Shown here in pieces: positions 42,651-45,000 of a stretch of 45,000 nt of DNA. The DNA is taken from the NCBI RefSeq assembly GCF_964340395.1, contig NC_135567.1, positions 19,777,806-19,822,805 on the forward strand, given 5' to 3'. The stretch is from Glandiceps talaboti (lineage: Eukaryota; Hemichordata; Enteropneusta; Spengelidae). Position 1 is the first letter of the stretch. Every line of letters starts with the position of its first letter. A program made the translations under genes and the position numbers. The notes under the pieces are model-generated. The model ran no database searches. It saw only the letters and a list, made by a program, of their open reading frames with translations, and was not told the origin of the DNA.

Positions 42651-42862
42651 TGACCGAAGTATGCTCCGATCATCTGCAAGGAAAATATCCATGATAACAA
42701 AAAAAACCGGGTTTTTAAACACCAGTAAAATAACTTTCCGATAGTTCAAGCAAACGACAAAAAATCTAAAATGACTTCATAAAATCAAAATTTATAAATA
42801 ATCATTATATACATCAAAATTTTTTGATATTAACTTGCATCTTTTCTTTTCCATTTCTTACA

Positions 42863-43290
42863 GTTCTGAGTTCACCCTTCATAGACAAGTGGCGATTAAA
42901 ATGCGGTAGTGCTTACTTCTCTGATAGAGGCCCGGCAATGTGTATAGAAATATCCATGCCCGGCAATGTGTATAGAAATATCCATCACTTTGTATGAGGG
43001 CATTCTGTGATCATCTACGGCGGTGGCTGATATGAAGATTACATCAAATTCCTCTTACATCATCTACACCCAATTCTACATTTTTATCGTATATATGTGT
43101 TCCTTTAATCGAGCTCTGAAAATGTATATTTTATTTTTGATATTAAGAAGCGTTTCCATCATGTATGTGACGACAATAATGACCAAAATATTATTGTGTA
43201 TGGCTCAACATTTTCATATTGTGTATCCTGTCTGAAATATATAAATATTAGTGCTTGGATTAGATAATAAATGCTGTAAAAAGGGAAACA
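42863..43290 (+). other. Possible 3' UTR exon
   Basis: A very strong acceptor (CTTTTCTTTTCCATTTCTTACAG) ends at 42,862. The block after it has no long frame and carries AATAAA at 43,266-43,271. With a donor TAATAG|GTACAA at 41,491/41,492, three bases after the stop codon, it could be a spliced non-coding last exon of the acidic-repeat gene. Confidence 0.35.
42930..42985 (+). repeat. Perfect 28-bp tandem duplication
   Basis: GCCCGGCAATGTGTATAGAA plus ATATCCAT, repeated head-to-tail. Confidence 0.97.
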
Positions 43291-44460
43291 TAGTGTATAC
43301 TGTAATGTTTGTAAGGTACGTGTATGTATCATTGTAAAGAGCCCCACCAACGGTGAAAGTGTGTATAGTATATAGACTACTCCATTTCCCCATGCAGACA
43401 GACATGGACAGATAGACAGACATGGATCGGAAGCAGACTAAACAGACATGAATGGATGGACGGGGTATAGATAGATAGACACACAGAGGCGTGTAATATT
43501 TCATAGATTGTTGTTTTCTTATTGCTTAAAATGTCGTTTTCTTTAGGAAAATATCGTACGAATCTTGCTGCTACAAATGTATCAATCTATACTACGAAGA
43601 AATATTAATCTCTTCCCCTTACATGTAGGAATAGATAAGTAGACTCAGGTAGGTACGAAATCTTAGTTACGACCTAAATTATAATAATGTAACCAAAATT
43701 AGCAAACGGTTTCCGAATTCCGTCGGGTGGCACTTGGCAATGTACACAAAAATAACTCAAATAAATTATAATGTACAGGCATGAGTCGACGCAGGGATAG
43801 GGCGCCACTTTCGATAGAAAGACGATTTAAAATTAGGCGCGAAAAGGGGATGCCTTTGTCAGGATAATTCTATCCGTATCGCATCACAAAAGACCAAGTG
43901 CGTCATAATGAGCAAATACAAAGACGTCTTGTTATAAGCCAACAAACTTGGACAATGACGAGGATAAGTGCTGGGGGATTAGTGTACAAATACGACAGAA
44001 CAAATAAGACAACGAATTCCTCGGTAACAATGATGAGCGAAAAAAGGCGGGACAAATTCAAAAAATGAAAACAGTAACACTAGAGTATGCATGCACTAAG
44101 CATTACCAAGGAGCTCACTAATAAATCCATGGCATTACTAACACTGACAATTTTTTCAAGGTTTACGTTAGCGCTAACGGTATCTTCCCGTTCAATCTCC
44201 CGTACCTTTCTGGGAATATACCATAAGCGCAGAAAACAGGCCATCTTAGTAATTCTTACCTTACTGACTTGCAAACACCACCACCATGGCAACATTTAGT
44301 ACACCATTCCAGTCTTGCAACATACTAGTAACTAGCGCTGATGAAAGGAATGTCGGAATGAACTTTGGCAGAATGCAGGAACGTGGAACTTACACTGCAG
44401 AAACATAACTGGCAGTTACTAATACTAGCAGAGGGTATTAGCTATGGAAACTTTCGCATG
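43291..44460. other. Non-coding between repeat-gene and histone
   Basis: Contains (CAGA)-rich sequence near 43,396-43,490 and otherwise nothing I can name. Confidence 0.4.
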
Positions 44461-44471
44461 GTTTAGAGGTA

Positions 44472-44483
44472 GTTCTCTTTTTG
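44472..44483 (-). promoter_or_regulatory. Histone downstream element
   Basis: Minus strand CCAAAAAGAGAA, the purine-rich U7-snRNA-pairing type element, 11 bases after the stem-loop. Confidence 0.75.
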
Positions 44484-44494
44484 GAGGATGTGGT

Positions 44495-44510
44495 GGCCCT
44501 GAAAAGGGCC
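44495..44510 (-). terminator. Histone mRNA 3' stem-loop
   Basis: Minus strand GGCCCTTTTCAGGGCC followed by ACCA: 6-bp stem and TTTC loop, exactly the SLBP-binding consensus of replication-dependent histone mRNAs. It begins about 30 bases after the H3 stop codon. Confidence 0.97.
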
Positions 44511-44541
44511 GTTTTGTTTGTGTATGCACAAGGCACACTTC

Positions 44542-44982
<441 letters not shown>

Positions 44983-45000
44983 TCATCTCTGACATAGCAG

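Overview
The window is animal nuclear DNA. It is AT-rich, intron-containing and densely packed with microsatellites, fold-back (MITE-like) elements, a tRNA-derived SINE and minisatellites. It carries a replication-dependent histone H3.2-type gene with the metazoan histone 3' stem-loop, and spliced genes with good GT/AG junctions. The repeat style, with (CATA)n/(TATG)n tracts, a SINE with a tRNA head and conserved core, and Penelope-like remnants with hammerhead motifs, suits a marine invertebrate such as a mollusc, another lophotrochozoan or a basal deuterostome. I cannot place it more precisely.

Layout. 1-14,000 holds no gene I can support. It contains microsatellites, a 43-bp minisatellite, at least five fold-back families and relics. 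14,084-14,151 (minus) is a lone well-formed exon encoding a hydrophobic segment of an otherwise unseen minus-strand gene. 14,665-15,120 is a Penelope-like relic inside an inverted repeat. 15,627-27,188 (plus) is an eight-exon gene, plus one optional exon, for a 981-residue protein. All its intron phases agree. It has a long disordered acidic/polar middle and a basic, conserved-looking C-terminal part, and is possibly related to the C14orf93 family. Its introns hold minisatellites, 165-170 bp tandem arrays (one repeating the splice donor), a SINE and MITEs. A MITE abuts its stop codon. 27,440-32,200 is repeats and unassigned DNA.

32,837-34,552 (plus) encodes a 571-residue secreted Trp/Gly/Asn/Asp-rich repeat protein. 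36,557-41,488 (plus, three exons) encodes a 446-residue secreted protein with about 30 tandem 11-residue acidic repeats. The two lie about 2 kb apart, both have signal peptides, repeat cores and very acidic regions, and neither matches a family I know. They look like a small cluster of extracellular matrix, adhesive or mineral-associated proteins; that role is inference. The first intron of the second gene carries three hammerhead-ribozyme-like motifs. 44,542-44,952 (minus) is histone H3, possibly the edge of a histone cluster.

The items I consider most worth checking are the hammerhead set near 37.6-37.8 kb, the pair of secreted repeat proteins, the tandemly repeated splice donor after 23,442, and the MITE boundaries that form or flank gene parts (27,188; 16,988; 24,121).
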